From: Deltaproteobacteria bacterium
GTDB taxonomy: Bacteria > Desulfobacterota > Syntrophobacteria > Syntrophobacterales > Syntrophobacteraceae
Direction: 5' to 3'
NCBI GenBank assembly: GCA_021813685.1
Contig: JAKAJS010000168.1
Coordinates: 1 to 47,674 of the forward strand
Length of the DNA stretch: 47,674 bases
The notes under the pieces are model-generated. The model was not told the DNA's origin, ran no database searches, and was given only the letters and a program-made list of their open reading frames with translations. The translations under genes were made by a program, and so were the position numbers. The stretch's first letter is position 1; every line of letters starts with the position of its first letter. Positions 36,592 through 45,548 of the stretch are shown piece by piece.

Positions 36592-37117
36592 TACAAAACC
36601 TTTCCATCTCTGAGTAAATACACCCGCAATATTGTTGCCTGTACAACCCTCGGGCCTCTGCCTCCCTTTGCCCCTCGCGCCACCCGACCCGGAAGTCCCG
36701 GTAGAGGAATGCGATCCCCTGTTTGCGCGCAGCCTCTTCGGCAATGGAGGCGATGAGTTCGTGCTTCTGGCGTTTGCTGTAGAGAAGCGTGGTGGTGAAG
36801 GCGTCGAAACCGCTCTTTTTGGCCAGGCGCGCCGTTGCTTCCAGCCGCAGAGAATAGCAATACCTGCAACGGTTGGTTTCACGAAAGGCCACTTGCCGAA
36901 AGAAGGTCTCCGGGTCGTAGTCATCGCGTACGATGAGGGGCAGGTCCCGGTCTAGCGCGCAGGAGCGCAGGGTTTCGAGCCTTTTTTCGAATTCCTGATA
37001 GGGTTGGATGTGAGGATTGTAGAAAAAACCGTGGACGACGAAGTCTTCGCCGCGCAGCGCTGAAACCGGGTAGAGCGAACAGGGGCCGCAACAAATATGA
37101 AGAAGGATTCGCGGCAT
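36551..37117 (-). CDS. queH: Epoxyqueuosine reductase QueH
   Basis: Reduces epoxyqueuosine to queuosine in tRNA, the last step of Q synthesis, as a non-homologous replacement of QueG. About 188 residues. Cluster and active-site cysteines are in LLHICCGPCS (Cys9, Cys10, Cys13), NRCRYCYSLRL and YCGCIYSE. The start is the ATG at 37117, with GGAG 12 nt upstream; a TTG at 37123 is also possible. It overlaps the DUF1285-like gene, so they form one unit. Confidence 0.92.
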   Translation of the reverse strand: MPRILLHICCGPCSLYPVSALRGEDFVVHGFFYNPHIQPYQEFEKRLETLRSCALDRDLPLIVRDDYDPETFFRQVAFRETNRCRYCYSLRLEATARLAKKSGFDAFTTTLLYSKRQKHELIASIAEEAARKQGIAFLYRDFRVGWREGQREAEARGLYRQQYCGCIYSEMERFCNDRRTHPQRHPGR

Positions 37118-37150
37118 GGCCAATTAACACTCCATGTAGACTAAGAACTA

Positions 37151-37570
37151 TTACGCACTCGGGTGCGCGATGAATGGATTGCGTATGAGAAGCCGGCTCT
37201 CGATCAGCAGTCCGTCGCACATATCCTCGGAATACAGGGTTTTGCAGTTCCCGAGCAGGGCGGCGGCCACTATCATTGTATCGTAGAGGTCCAATCCGTA
37301 CCGTTTCGCAACGGCGATTCCCCTGTCATGCGTTTCGACCGTCAAAGAAACGACCCGGCACATCGACCGGATAAGCGTCAATACCTCGTCTAATTCCTCC
37401 CATGACATGGCCAGCTGCCAATGCGCCACGGCCGTCATTTCATTTAATACCTGGACGCTGATCAGTCCGCCCGCCCGCAAAATATTTTCAGTCCGGTCGG
37501 CCTTCTCCCTGTCGGCCGACAGCAGATAGAGAAGGACATTGGTGTCGATGAATGCCTCAGGACCGGGCAT
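37151..37570 (-). CDS. vapC: PIN-domain ribonuclease toxin, VapC-like
   Basis: 139 residues from MPGPEAFIDTNVLLYL. The PIN acidic residues are visible: Asp in FIDTN, Glu in VLNEMTAVA and two Asp in GLDLYDTMIVAAAL. Expected to cleave RNA (often tRNA) when freed from its antitoxin. It overlaps the end of the AbrB-type antitoxin gene by 14 nt. It appears intact, unlike the RelE-type toxin 7 kb away. Confidence 0.88.
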   Translation of the reverse strand: MPGPEAFIDTNVLLYLLSADREKADRTENILRAGGLISVQVLNEMTAVAHWQLAMSWEELDEVLTLIRSMCRVVSLTVETHDRGIAVAKRYGLDLYDTMIVAAALLGNCKTLYSEDMCDGLLIESRLLIRNPFIAHPSA

Positions 37571-37793
37571 TGACGTTGTCCCGATCGAACCGGAAGTCGG
37601 CAGGCAGTTTTCCCCGGAAACTGCGCAACCGTTCGAGGGCCGCATCTTTCCCGGTCTTTTTGCTTATTCGAAAAACTCGTTTCTCGTCGGCAACCAACAC
37701 TTCGATATCGTCGCCTTCTTTAAGCCCCAGGGGCTCGACGACCGAGGCCGGCAACCGAACGGCCAGACTGTTACCCCATTTGGAAACTCGCAT
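37557..37793 (-). CDS. vapB: AbrB/MazE-type antitoxin, VapB-like
   Basis: 78 residues. The N-terminal swapped-hairpin DNA-binding domain is MRVSKWGNSLAVRLPASVVE...LGLKEGDDIEV. The C-terminal tail (LERLRSFRGKLPADFRFDRD) would bind the PIN toxin. The start is the ATG at 37793 after AGGGG. It probably represses its own promoter. Confidence 0.87.
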   Translation of the reverse strand: MRVSKWGNSLAVRLPASVVEPLGLKEGDDIEVLVADEKRVFRISKKTGKDAALERLRSFRGKLPADFRFDRDNVNARS

Positions 37794-37946
37794 GGCAGAC
37801 CCCTGTGCGGATATACATTGGAGATGTATATCGTCCTCCATGCTTAAGTCAAGCAGAGAGGCGGGGCACAGCCGATCCGACCGGGCGCAGGCTGGGGTGA
37901 CCGAAAGGGAACCCCGACAGAATCCCGACTACACAAAGCTGGTGCG

Positions 37947-38099
37947 TCAAGTTTCGCCGAAATCATCCTCTTCCTCAAGTTCCAATTTCCCCGCCCATTC
38001 CCGATCGAGTTTGCCGCCGGCAATGTAGCGATGGATGTTCGAATACGGTCAATCGCAAGCATGATCGACATAGCCGTGTTTAACCGGATTACAGTGGAT
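37947..38099 (-). pseudogene. Remnant of a REP-associated tyrosine transposase (RAYT)
   Basis: Too broken to stand as an open frame. Reading the minus strand from 38099 gives IHCNPVKHGYVDHACD, a stop (TGA at 38051-38049) where the family has Trp, then PYSNIHRYIAGGKLDREWAG and an acidic tail ending FGET, stop at 37947. NPVKHG and (W)PYSxxHRY are the C-terminal hallmarks of RAYT/IS200-like transposases. The rest of the gene is missing; the remnant begins within the last codons of mpl. The adjoining 37844-37946 has a small inverted repeat (GGGGT/ACCCC) that could be a REP relic. Confidence 0.8.
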
Positions 38100-39537
38100 G
38101 GTTCGCAGGGATCACCCCAACGGGTTCTTGCAGTTGTGCAGCCAGTTTCCGGGGTAGATCGTCAAAGCTCCCGTTGCTCATGCAGACGATGAGATCGCCG
38201 GAGCGGGAGAAATCTGCCAGGAAGTCGAGCAGTTCATCGGTGCGCGGGAAGAATCGGGCGTCTTTCCCACGCTTCTTAATGTCTTCGACAAGGCGTGCTG
38301 CGTCGAGTCTTTCCTCCCCCGGGATCGAGTCCATGGCGGGGGGCTGCTTGATGCAGATGAGGTCGGCCGCGGAAAAGGATCCCGCATAGAGCTGCTGGAA
38401 AACATTTCGCCTGCTGGAGTTGCTCCTGGGCTCGAAGGCGGCTATGAGGCGCCGCGTGGGGTGGAAGAGTTTGAGGGCGAGAAGCGTTTCCCGGACAGCC
38501 GTCGGGTGATGGGCGAAGTCATCCATTATCAGCACGCCTCGAAATTCTCCCAGTACGTCCTGTCGCCTCTTTACTCCGCCGAAGGTAAGCACCGCCTCTT
38601 GAATGGATTTGAGGCTCATTCCCGCAAGAGTCGCAGCCGCGATGACCGCCGCGAGGTTCCAGGCGTTGTGCCTGCCGGGGAGCCTTGAGCGAAAAATTTC
38701 TTCCTTGAGCGTTACGGGATTTCGCAGTTGAAAGGACACCTCCCCGGGATGAAACTGGACCTTTGAGATTCTCCAGTCGGCCCGGTGCGATTCGCCGAAG
38801 GTAATGACGGTTCCCTTGCACTCGGAGGCGAGGGGGACGCAGTTGGGGTCGTCGGCATTGAGGATGAGAAAGCCGTCTTGCGGGATGATGCGAACAAAGT
38901 TGCGGAACGCCTTGAGCACGGCTTCGAGGTCTCTAAAAATATCGGCATGGTCGAATTCGATGCTTCCCACTATCCCGATGTGGGGCTGATAGTGGAGAAA
39001 TTTCGGTCCCTTGTCGAAAAAGGCCGTATCGTATTCATCGCCTTCCACCACCATGTATTCGCCCGCTCCCAGCCGGTAGCTTGCACCCCAATCCTTTACG
39101 AAGGCCCCGATGAAGGCGCGCGGGTCCTTGCCGCCCTGCTCCAGGACCCTGGCCAGAAGAGATGATGTCGTGCTCTTGCCGTGAGTGCCGGCTGCGACGA
39201 TGCTCTTTCGCCCGTCCAGAAAGAATCTCGAAATTGCCTGGGGCATTGAAAGACAGGGTTTTCCCTGCGCCATGACAAACTGTGCCTCCGGATTTTCCCT
39301 CCGTATGACGTTGCCCATGACGAAAAGGTCCGGGGAGAACCTGCCGGGGTTTTCCGCCGAGAAGCCCTCGAAGAGCGGAATGGACAGGCTTTGAAGATGC
39401 GTGCTCATCGGGGGATAGAGGTTCTGGTCGGACCCCGCCACCTCGAATCCGCTCTCTTTGAGCATTGTCGCCAGGGTCCCCATAGCGATTCCCCCGATCC
39501 CCACAAGGTATATTTTCTTTACACCCTCAGTTTCCAT
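38089..39537 (-). CDS. mpl: UDP-N-acetylmuramate:L-Ala-gamma-D-Glu-mDAP ligase
   Basis: Attaches recycled murein tripeptide to UDP-MurNAc. 482 residues of the Mur ligase fold: YLVGIGGIAMGTLA, the ATP loop AAGTHGKSTTSS, and the Mpl-specific EGDEYDTAFFDKGPKF. The C-terminal MSNGSFDDLP is typical. The start ATG overlaps the stop of the serine-hydrolase gene by 11 nt. With ldcA and the hydrolase just upstream, it forms a murein-recycling unit. The 3' end abuts the transposase remnant, but the protein looks complete. Confidence 0.95.
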   Translation of the reverse strand: METEGVKKIYLVGIGGIAMGTLATMLKESGFEVAGSDQNLYPPMSTHLQSLSIPLFEGFSAENPGRFSPDLFVMGNVIRRENPEAQFVMAQGKPCLSMPQAISRFFLDGRKSIVAAGTHGKSTTSSLLARVLEQGGKDPRAFIGAFVKDWGASYRLGAGEYMVVEGDEYDTAFFDKGPKFLHYQPHIGIVGSIEFDHADIFRDLEAVLKAFRNFVRIIPQDGFLILNADDPNCVPLASECKGTVITFGESHRADWRISKVQFHPGEVSFQLRNPVTLKEEIFRSRLPGRHNAWNLAAVIAAATLAGMSLKSIQEAVLTFGGVKRRQDVLGEFRGVLIMDDFAHHPTAVRETLLALKLFHPTRRLIAAFEPRSNSSRRNVFQQLYAGSFSAADLICIKQPPAMDSIPGEERLDAARLVEDIKKRGKDARFFPRTDELLDFLADFSRSGDLIVCMSNGSFDDLPRKLAAQLQEPVGVIPANHPL

Positions 39538-40735
39538 GCAGAAGCTCTTTCATGACGAGATCGTGCAAGACGGGCCTGAATTGCCGGATTTCGTCGTTTT
39601 GGCGTGTCGGGTGGACACGGTTGGTAAGAAGAATGATCAGGATACGCTTTTCCAGATCGAGCCAGAAAGAGACTCCGGTAAAGCCGAGATGGCCGACCGT
39701 GTCTTGTGTGAAAAAACGTCCCGTGCTCGAATACCCCTTGCGGCTCGGCGTGTCAAAGCCAAGACACCAGTCGCTTTTTCCGGACCGTGTCCAAAATGTT
39801 CGGAGGGTCCGTGCGGTGATAGCGGGATGGAGCGCGGAGGCGGAAGAGAAATCGTGAGCATCCCCTTCGTAGAGCCCCCACAGGAAGGAAAGAAACTGGA
39901 AGACTCCCCTGGCCGTTCCGAAAAGACCGGCGTGTCCTGCGACCCCACCCAACGCCCAGCCGTTTTCATCGTCGACTTCCCCCGAAAGCAGCCTCTTTCG
40001 CCACGGGCAAAACTGCGTGGCGGCGGCGGCTGGCGCCACCGCCAGGTTGCCCGCTTGCAAAATAGCCGCGGGCGAGGGGGGGGCTTGCGCCGCTGCCGAA
40101 GGGGTCGCGCCGGCTTCGAGCGGGCAGAAATGGAGTTCTTCGATGCTCAGAGGAGAAAAGAGAAGGTCGCGGGCAAGAGCATCGAGGCTTGCGCCAAAAA
40201 TCCGCTCAAGGATCAGGCCGAGCAGCATGAAGCCAAGATCGGAATAGTTTGCGGCCATGCCGGGCGGGGTATCGAGAGGGGTGTTGAGGATCATCGCGGC
40301 GAGCGCCTCGTCTCTTTCGGCGCAAGGCAGTTTCACCAGTTCCAGGTAGAAAGGCGCCCAGGCGGGAAGGCCGGAGGAGTGGGAAAGAAGACTCCGTACG
40401 GTGATCGTTTTTTTATCCTCCGGGACGCGGCCGGGAAAAAACTTCGAGAGGGGATCTTCCAGGTCCAGAAGGCCTTTTTCGATCGCTGTCATGCAGAGCG
40501 GGGCCGTGACCAGGGGCTTGGTGAGCGAGGCAAGATCGAATCGTACGCACCGGGTGACCGGGGCGCCCCCCGTTTGCACCGTTCCCCACGTACGTTCCAA
40601 CAGAGGCTCGCGGTTTTGCGCAACGAGCAGGGATGCCCCTGAAAAGACCCCTCTTGCCAGGGCCGCCGCAAATTCGGCATCGAGGTGGGAGCGCCACTCA
40701 GCGGATAAATGGGGTTTCGAGTATGGCGAGCACAC
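39527..40735 (-). CDS. Serine hydrolase, beta-lactamase/class C penicillin-binding family
   Basis: About 400 residues. The nucleophile is in SLTK (SxxK, about residue 70), the second motif is YSD (in AANYSDLG) and the third is GHLGFTG. No signal peptide or lipobox, so it is apparently cytoplasmic; members act as esterases, D-aminopeptidases or amidases. Between ldcA and mpl it most likely trims murein fragments, by inference. The start is uncertain: GTG codons at 40735 and 40765 both lie inside the end of ldcA, without a strong ribosome site. Confidence 0.85.
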   Translation of the reverse strand: MCSPYSKPHLSAEWRSHLDAEFAAALARGVFSGASLLVAQNREPLLERTWGTVQTGGAPVTRCVRFDLASLTKPLVTAPLCMTAIEKGLLDLEDPLSKFFPGRVPEDKKTITVRSLLSHSSGLPAWAPFYLELVKLPCAERDEALAAMILNTPLDTPPGMAANYSDLGFMLLGLILERIFGASLDALARDLLFSPLSIEELHFCPLEAGATPSAAAQAPPSPAAILQAGNLAVAPAAAATQFCPWRKRLLSGEVDDENGWALGGVAGHAGLFGTARGVFQFLSFLWGLYEGDAHDFSSASALHPAITARTLRTFWTRSGKSDWCLGFDTPSRKGYSSTGRFFTQDTVGHLGFTGVSFWLDLEKRILIILLTNRVHPTRQNDEIRQFRPVLHDLVMKELLHGN

Positions 40736-41603
40736 GTTCGTTCGTATCCAGTAAAAAGGGCGCACCCAGCGGGATCACGTCATTTCTTGCGCCGTGGCCG
40801 AAAGGAAGGCCGCAAACGACCGGAAAGCTGCAATCGCTTACGTGCTCCAGGAGCATCGCGTAGATCTCTTCTTCCCGGCCGCATCGATCGAAGTCTCCAA
40901 GAAGGATTGCGCCAAGTCTTTGGAGCACCGAGGCAAGCCGTAAATGGTTCATCATCCGGTCGAGTCGATAGAGGGCCTCCCCGCAGTCTTCGATGAGAAG
41001 GAGTGCTCCTGCGGTGTCGGGCATGTACGGGGTTCCAATGAGGCGGGTAAGGCAGCTCAGGTTTCCCCCGAAAACCGGGCCTTCGACCCTGCCGGGTTTG
41101 AGGACCTGTTCGGGACCAAGCGTCCAGTGGAAGGAGGATTTCCCGCAGAGAAGATCGAGGACGGTTTGCGTCTTGTTCTCCCCGGCGCTCATTCCGATGA
41201 GGTTGGGGCCGTGGAATGTGGTCCAGCCGGCCCTGGCCGCGAGGCCAAGATGGAGAAAAGTGATGTCGCTGTGGCCGAGGAAGAGTTTGGGCGCCGCAGG
41301 TAAGCTTTGGAAGTCGATCAGGGGAAGCAGTCTGCCGCTGCCATAGCCGCCGCGAATGCAAATGACGGCCTCGATCGCCGGGTTTGTGAGCGCTTCGGTC
41401 AAGTCCACGAGTCGCTCGCGGTCCGCTCCGGCAAGATATCCCCGCCTTTTGAAGGCGTGTTTGCCGGGGACCAGGGTGAAGCCCGCCGCGCGCAGGATGC
41501 GCGCTCCTTCTTCACACTGTTCCGTATCAAAAGTGCCCGCAGGCGCTACCAGGGCAATGGTGCTTCCCGGGCCAAGTTTTCGGAATCCGGCTTTGCACCT
41601 CAT
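40698..41603 (-). CDS. ldcA: LD-carboxypeptidase (peptidase S66)
   Basis: Removes the terminal D-Ala from murein tetrapeptides in the cytoplasm, feeding Mpl. 301 residues. IRGGYGSGRLLP, the catalytic serine in GHSDIT, Glu in LLIEDCGE and His in GLPFGHG complete the S66 Ser-Glu-His triad. The ATG shares one base with the coaX stop (TGATG). Strong overlap with the next gene supports an operon. Confidence 0.93.
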   Translation of the reverse strand: MRCKAGFRKLGPGSTIALVAPAGTFDTEQCEEGARILRAAGFTLVPGKHAFKRRGYLAGADRERLVDLTEALTNPAIEAVICIRGGYGSGRLLPLIDFQSLPAAPKLFLGHSDITFLHLGLAARAGWTTFHGPNLIGMSAGENKTQTVLDLLCGKSSFHWTLGPEQVLKPGRVEGPVFGGNLSCLTRLIGTPYMPDTAGALLLIEDCGEALYRLDRMMNHLRLASVLQRLGAILLGDFDRCGREEEIYAMLLEHVSDCSFPVVCGLPFGHGARNDVIPLGAPFLLDTNERVLAILETPFIR

Positions 41604-42385
41604 CAGGAAACACGCCGGACCTTGTTGCGCTCGAAAATGATTCTCAGGCCGTTCAAGATGAGATACTCGTCCACCTCATCGATCAGCGGGCACTCGCTTG
41701 CGATCAGCGCGGCCAGCCCGCCGGTTGCGATCACGTACATGGGACGGTCCACCTCCTTTTTTATCCTGGTGATGATGCCTTCGACCAGGCCCGCATAGCC
41801 GAAAACGATCCCTGCGTTCATCGACGAAATGGTGTTTTTGGCCAGAATGGAGGGGGGGCGTGCGAATATCTCCACGCGTGGCAGCTTGGAGGCCTTCTGA
41901 AAAAGAGCCTCGCAGGAAATCATGATGCCGGGGCTTATCACCCCGCCCATGTATTCGCCGCGCTCGGAGACAAAGTCGAAGGTCGTCGCCGTTCCGAAAT
42001 CGACGACAATGACCGCATCTTTTCGCCTTTCAAAGGCCGCAATGGCGCTTACGATCCTGTCGGCGCCCACTTCCCTGGGATTGTCGTAGAGGATGGGCAT
42101 GCCGGTTTTGATGCCGGGGCCGACCAGAAGCGGTTCGATTCCGAAATATTTTCGGCAGAATCGCTCGGCGGAGTTTAAAACCGGCGGGACAACGCACGAG
42201 ATGATGACGTCGGTTATCCTGTCGAGTTCGATTCCATGTACGGAAAAGAGGCTGCGAACCGTTATGGCGTACTCGTCGATGGTCATATTGACCTCGGTTC
42301 GAATACGCCAGTCGTGCACGAGGACCTCGTCTTCGAATAAACCCAGTACGGTGTTGGTGTTTCCTATATCTAAAGCCAGTAGCAT
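41603..42385 (-). CDS. coaX: Type III pantothenate kinase
   Basis: First step of CoA synthesis; feedback-insensitive type III enzyme. 260 residues of the acetate-kinase fold: ALDIGNTNTVLGL, PREVGADRIV, VDFGTATTFDFV and GGVISPGI are diagnostic. It lies 13 bp after glmM and touches ldcA. Confidence 0.95.
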   Translation of the reverse strand: MLLALDIGNTNTVLGLFEDEVLVHDWRIRTEVNMTIDEYAITVRSLFSVHGIELDRITDVIISCVVPPVLNSAERFCRKYFGIEPLLVGPGIKTGMPILYDNPREVGADRIVSAIAAFERRKDAVIVVDFGTATTFDFVSERGEYMGGVISPGIMISCEALFQKASKLPRVEIFARPPSILAKNTISSMNAGIVFGYAGLVEGIITRIKKEVDRPMYVIATGGLAALIASECPLIDEVDEYLILNGLRIIFERNKVRRVS

Positions 42386-42398
42386 CGGGTAATCCTGT

Positions 42399-43760
42399 TC
42401 AGTGTTCGCCGTTCATGTGCCGCCGAATGCATGAGGCCATAGAGGAGGCGACCTCCTCAATGAGTGCGGAATCGGCCCCTTCGACCATCACGCGGATAAG
42501 CGGTTCGGTTCCCGAGGGCCGAATCACGATGCGTCCCCTGCTCCCCAGACGCTCTTCCATGCTGCGCTGTAGCACGGCGATTTCCGGGACTTCGTCGATG
42601 GGCTTTTTAACCCCTACGGGGATGTTTACAAGCTTTTGCGGATAATGTTCCATGATTTTTTTGAGTTCGGAAAGCGGGCGGCCTTCCCGAAGCATCACGG
42701 CCAGAACCTGGAGCGCCGAAAGAATGCCGTCGCCGGTAGTGGAGTGATCGAGAAAAATCATGTGACCCGACTGTTCGCCCCCGAGATTGAAGTTGTTTTT
42801 GCGCATGTGTTCGACGACGTACCTGTCGCCCACGGGGGTTCTGACGAGATTGCCGCCCCGGGCGCGCAGCGCCACTTCGAAGCCGAGATTGCTCATGACG
42901 GTTGCAACCACGGTATTCTCCCGGAGCGTGCCGCGTTCGAGGAAATGGCTTGCGCAAATGGCCATGATCTGGTCGCCGTCGAGCACCTCGCCGTGTTCGT
43001 CGGCAAGAATTACGCGGTCTGCGTCACCGTCGAGAGCGAAACCTGCGTTGGCGCCGCTGTCGCGGACAAGTGCCGCCATATTTTCGGGGTATAGGGCCCC
43101 GCATTCTTTGTTGATGTTCTTTCCATTGGGCCGGTCGCCTGTCAGCACGACTTCGGCGCCCAGTTCCTCCAGAACTGCCGGAGCGACCCTGTAGGCGGCC
43201 CCATGGGCGCAGTCTATCACGATCTTGAGTCCCTCCAGGGTCAGGTCCCGGGGGAAGGTGCTTTTGAGGTAGACTATATAGCGGCCCTGGGCGTCATCGA
43301 TTCGCCGCGCACGGCCAATCCCTGAGGCCGGGGGCTTTGGCAGTTTGTCTATCTCGCCGCTCAAAACCAGTTGTTCGATGTAGTTTTCGGTTTCATCGGG
43401 AAGCTTGAACCCGTCGCTTCCGAATATCTTGATTCCGTTATATTCGTACGCATTGTGGGAAGCCGAAATGACTATGCCCGCATCGGCGCGCATGCTGCTC
43501 GTGAGATAGGCGATGCCGGGCGTAGGCAGGGGACCGACCAGCAAAACATCGACCCCCATCGAGCTGATTCCCGAAGTGATGGCGGTTTCAATCATGTAGC
43601 CGGAGATGCGCGTGTCTTTTCCGATGATGATCTTGGGCCGCCTGTGCTTGTTTTTAAAAATATAGGCGGCGCTCGCCCCCACTTTCATGGCCAGTTCGGT
43701 GGTCATGGGATAAACGTTTGCCACACCCCGAATTCCGTCGGTTCCGAAAAGCTTTCCCAT
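42399..43760 (-). CDS. glmM: Phosphoglucosamine mutase
   Basis: Interconverts glucosamine-6-P and glucosamine-1-P on the way to UDP-GlcNAc. 453 residues from [12 protein letters not shown]. The phosphoserine loop is ISASHN; the metal loop is DGDADR; the sugar loop GGEQSGH and the C-terminal [12 protein letters not shown] are present. The start ATG at 43760 follows GGAGACACT; a longer open frame upstream is not GlmM-like. It lies downstream of folP, a common bacterial order. Confidence 0.96.
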   Translation of the reverse strand: MGKLFGTDGIRGVANVYPMTTELAMKVGASAAYIFKNKHRRPKIIIGKDTRISGYMIETAITSGISSMGVDVLLVGPLPTPGIAYLTSSMRADAGIVISASHNAYEYNGIKIFGSDGFKLPDETENYIEQLVLSGEIDKLPKPPASGIGRARRIDDAQGRYIVYLKSTFPRDLTLEGLKIVIDCAHGAAYRVAPAVLEELGAEVVLTGDRPNGKNINKECGALYPENMAALVRDSGANAGFALDGDADRVILADEHGEVLDGDQIMAICASHFLERGTLRENTVVATVMSNLGFEVALRARGGNLVRTPVGDRYVVEHMRKNNFNLGGEQSGHMIFLDHSTTGDGILSALQVLAVMLREGRPLSELKKIMEHYPQKLVNIPVGVKKPIDEVPEIAVLQRSMEERLGSRGRIVIRPSGTEPLIRVMVEGADSALIEEVASSMASCIRRHMNGEH

Positions 43761-43822
43761 AGTGTCTCCATAGAAGAGGAAGAAAAGAACCTGTGAGCAA
43801 TCGGCAAAAGCCTGGCAGCCGC

Positions 43823-44692
43823 TCAGGCCGAAAAGCACCCGTCCCGCACCGCTTCCGCAACGCGAACCGCCTCCCGATGAAACGCGACGTCGTGAACTCG
43901 CAGGATATGGGCGCCGCCGGCAACGCCAAAGGCATTGACGATCGCGGTTCCCAGCTCTCTTTCCATCTCCGGGCGTCCGAGGATCGCGCCAAGAAACCTC
44001 TTGCGCGAAGCCGCGAGCAGCAGGGGGCGGTCCATGCAGGAAAAGGTGTCGAGATCTCTTATAATTGTGAGGTTGTGCGTGACGGTCTTGCCGAAACCTA
44101 TCCCCGGGTCCACGATGATCTGGCTGCGTTCCACGCCGTTTCCCACCGCGTACCTCATGCGTTCTTCCAGAAACGCGATGATTTCGGAGAGGACGCTCTG
44201 GTAGGAAGGGGCGACCTGCATGGTTTTCGGGATGCCCAGCATGTGCATCAGGATGAGCGGCGCACCGGAGCGGGCCGCAATGCGCACCATGTCCGGGTCA
44301 AACTGAAGCGAGCTTACGTCATTTATGATGTCCGCCCCGGCCTCGAGCGCCTTGCGCGCCACTTCGGCCTTTGTCGTATCGATCGAGATGGGGATGTCGC
44401 TTTTTTTGCGCACCTCCCGGATGATCGGGAGCACGCGCTCGAGTTCGAGTTCCAGAGGCGCCGGGGCCGAGCCGGGCCTTGTCGATTCTCCCCCTATGTC
44501 GAGGATATCCGCGCCGGCCGAAATCAGCTCGAAGGCGTGGGCAAGCGCCCGGTCGTAGTCGTCGAAACGGCCTCCATCGGAAAAAGAGTCCGGGGTTATA
44601 TTGAGAATGCCCATAATGAGCGTTCGCTCACCCAGTTCAAGGACACGGTCCCGGAGCTTTATCTCGTAGCGTTTGCGATTGGATACGGCCAC
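43823..44692 (-). CDS. folP: Dihydropteroate synthase
   Basis: Joins p-aminobenzoate to the pterin in folate synthesis; the sulfonamide target. 289 residues from a GTG at 44692 with AAAGGA nine bases upstream. Motifs are [46 protein letters not shown] and the C-terminal RVHDV. Earlier in-frame sequence is not family-like. FtsH, often next to folP, is replaced here by a small membrane protein gene. Confidence 0.93.
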   Translation of the reverse strand: MAVSNRKRYEIKLRDRVLELGERTLIMGILNITPDSFSDGGRFDDYDRALAHAFELISAGADILDIGGESTRPGSAPAPLELELERVLPIIREVRKKSDIPISIDTTKAEVARKALEAGADIINDVSSLQFDPDMVRIAARSGAPLILMHMLGIPKTMQVAPSYQSVLSEIIAFLEERMRYAVGNGVERSQIIVDPGIGFGKTVTHNLTIIRDLDTFSCMDRPLLLAASRKRFLGAILGRPEMERELGTAIVNAFGVAGGAHILRVHDVAFHREAVRVAEAVRDGCFSA

Positions 44693-44717
44693 GCTTGGCG
44701 TTCCTTTCTCACCGAAA

Positions 44718-45155
44718 TCATCTGGTGGAGACGATGGAAAACTGCCGGAAGTAAAGAGAACTTCCCAGGACAAGGGCCAGCCCCATCGCAAAATAGACTA
44801 TAGCGGCAAGGTCCTTGGGGATCGACGAGTGGCGTATCGCATACCCCATCGCCATCATAAGAGGGATGAGAAAATAGACCCGTTTGGCCTGAAAGGCGAA
44901 AAGGCAAACCACCTCCGGTTTGCAGCCGATCCTTTGAAGGTTCCTGCTGACGAGGCGCGAGAGGGCAAAAAAATACATCCCCATTCCCATGGCGGCGCTC
45001 AGGGCGGCAATGCCGATTCTCAAGGGCCATGTCGAATGGTAGAGCCAATAGCACGCAACCGTCATCAGCCCCACACCCACGGCGGACCACTCGATCCCGG
45101 CGGCGAAAAACAGCCACCGCCGACGCACCGCCGGCTTGTATTGTTCAAAGGTCAT
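44718..45155 (-). CDS. Small four-helix membrane protein, function unknown
   Basis: 145 residues from MTFEQYKPAVRRRW. Four hydrophobic stretches (about 15-37, 42-62, 86-104, 113-132) with a basic N-terminus. I do not recognise the family. The ATG at 45155 has AAGGGAAATAAG upstream; an in-frame TTG further 5' would lie in repeat DNA. It lies 25 bp upstream of folP, so it may be the first gene of that operon. Confidence 0.65.
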   Translation of the reverse strand: MTFEQYKPAVRRRWLFFAAGIEWSAVGVGLMTVACYWLYHSTWPLRIGIAALSAAMGMGMYFFALSRLVSRNLQRIGCKPEVVCLFAFQAKRVYFLIPLMMAMGYAIRHSSIPKDLAAIVYFAMGLALVLGSSLYFRQFSIVSTR

Positions 45156-45173
45156 CTTCTTATTTCCCTTCGG

Positions 45174-45223
45174 GCAACCAGCAACCAGCAACTAACAACT
45201 AACAACCAGCAACTAGCAACTAA
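45174..45223. repeat. Heptad repeat array, CAACCAG/CAACTAA family, copy 2
   Basis: Units in 7-bp steps: CAACCAG twice, CAACTAA twice, CAACCAG, CAACTAG, CAACTAA. It lies between hypC and the membrane protein gene, both minus strand. The hypC stop codon (TAG) is at the array edge. Confidence 0.85.
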
Positions 45224-45450
45224 TCGTTATTGGCGAACGCGGCCATCTCGCGGAGAAGGCGAAGCGATTCTTCGGCTTCCGCCGGGTCTACCACATGAAG
45301 CGCAAAACCCGCATGCATTATGACATAATCACCGAGTTGCGGTTCCCGGGACAAAAGCAGGAGGGAGGCCTTTCTCAGTGAATCTCCAACCCGTACGGTC
45401 GCAACTCCCTCTTCGATCTGCACCACCTCACCCGGAATGGCCAGGCACAT
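45220..45450 (-). CDS. hypC: Hydrogenase assembly chaperone HypC/HupF
   Basis: 76 residues starting MCLAIPGEVV, the invariant N-terminus whose Cys2 binds the Fe(CN)2CO unit and the hydrogenase large subunit. VGDYVI-type segment LGDYVIMHAGFAL is also typical. AGGA lies six bases before the ATG. It is downstream of the hydrogenase protease gene; the rest of the hyp set is not in the window. Confidence 0.94.
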   Translation of the reverse strand: MCLAIPGEVVQIEEGVATVRVGDSLRKASLLLLSREPQLGDYVIMHAGFALHVVDPAEAEESLRLLREMAAFANND

Positions 45451-45548
45451 TGTGTATCCTTTTCTGATTAGCGTCCATCCGTTACTCCGACCTCACATGC
45501 GGACTGGACCGCGTTTCCCCCCCTTCATCAAAGGGACCGAGTTTCCCT

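Noticed and set aside
37844-38071. A 75-codon minus-strand open frame after mpl.
   Set aside because: Runs in a different frame from the recognisable RAYT remnant and has no ribosome site or similarity; the remnant explains the sequence better.
39458-40642. A 394-codon plus-strand open frame opposite the serine hydrolase.
   Set aside because: Antisense to a gene with SxxK and other catalytic motifs; no motif of its own.
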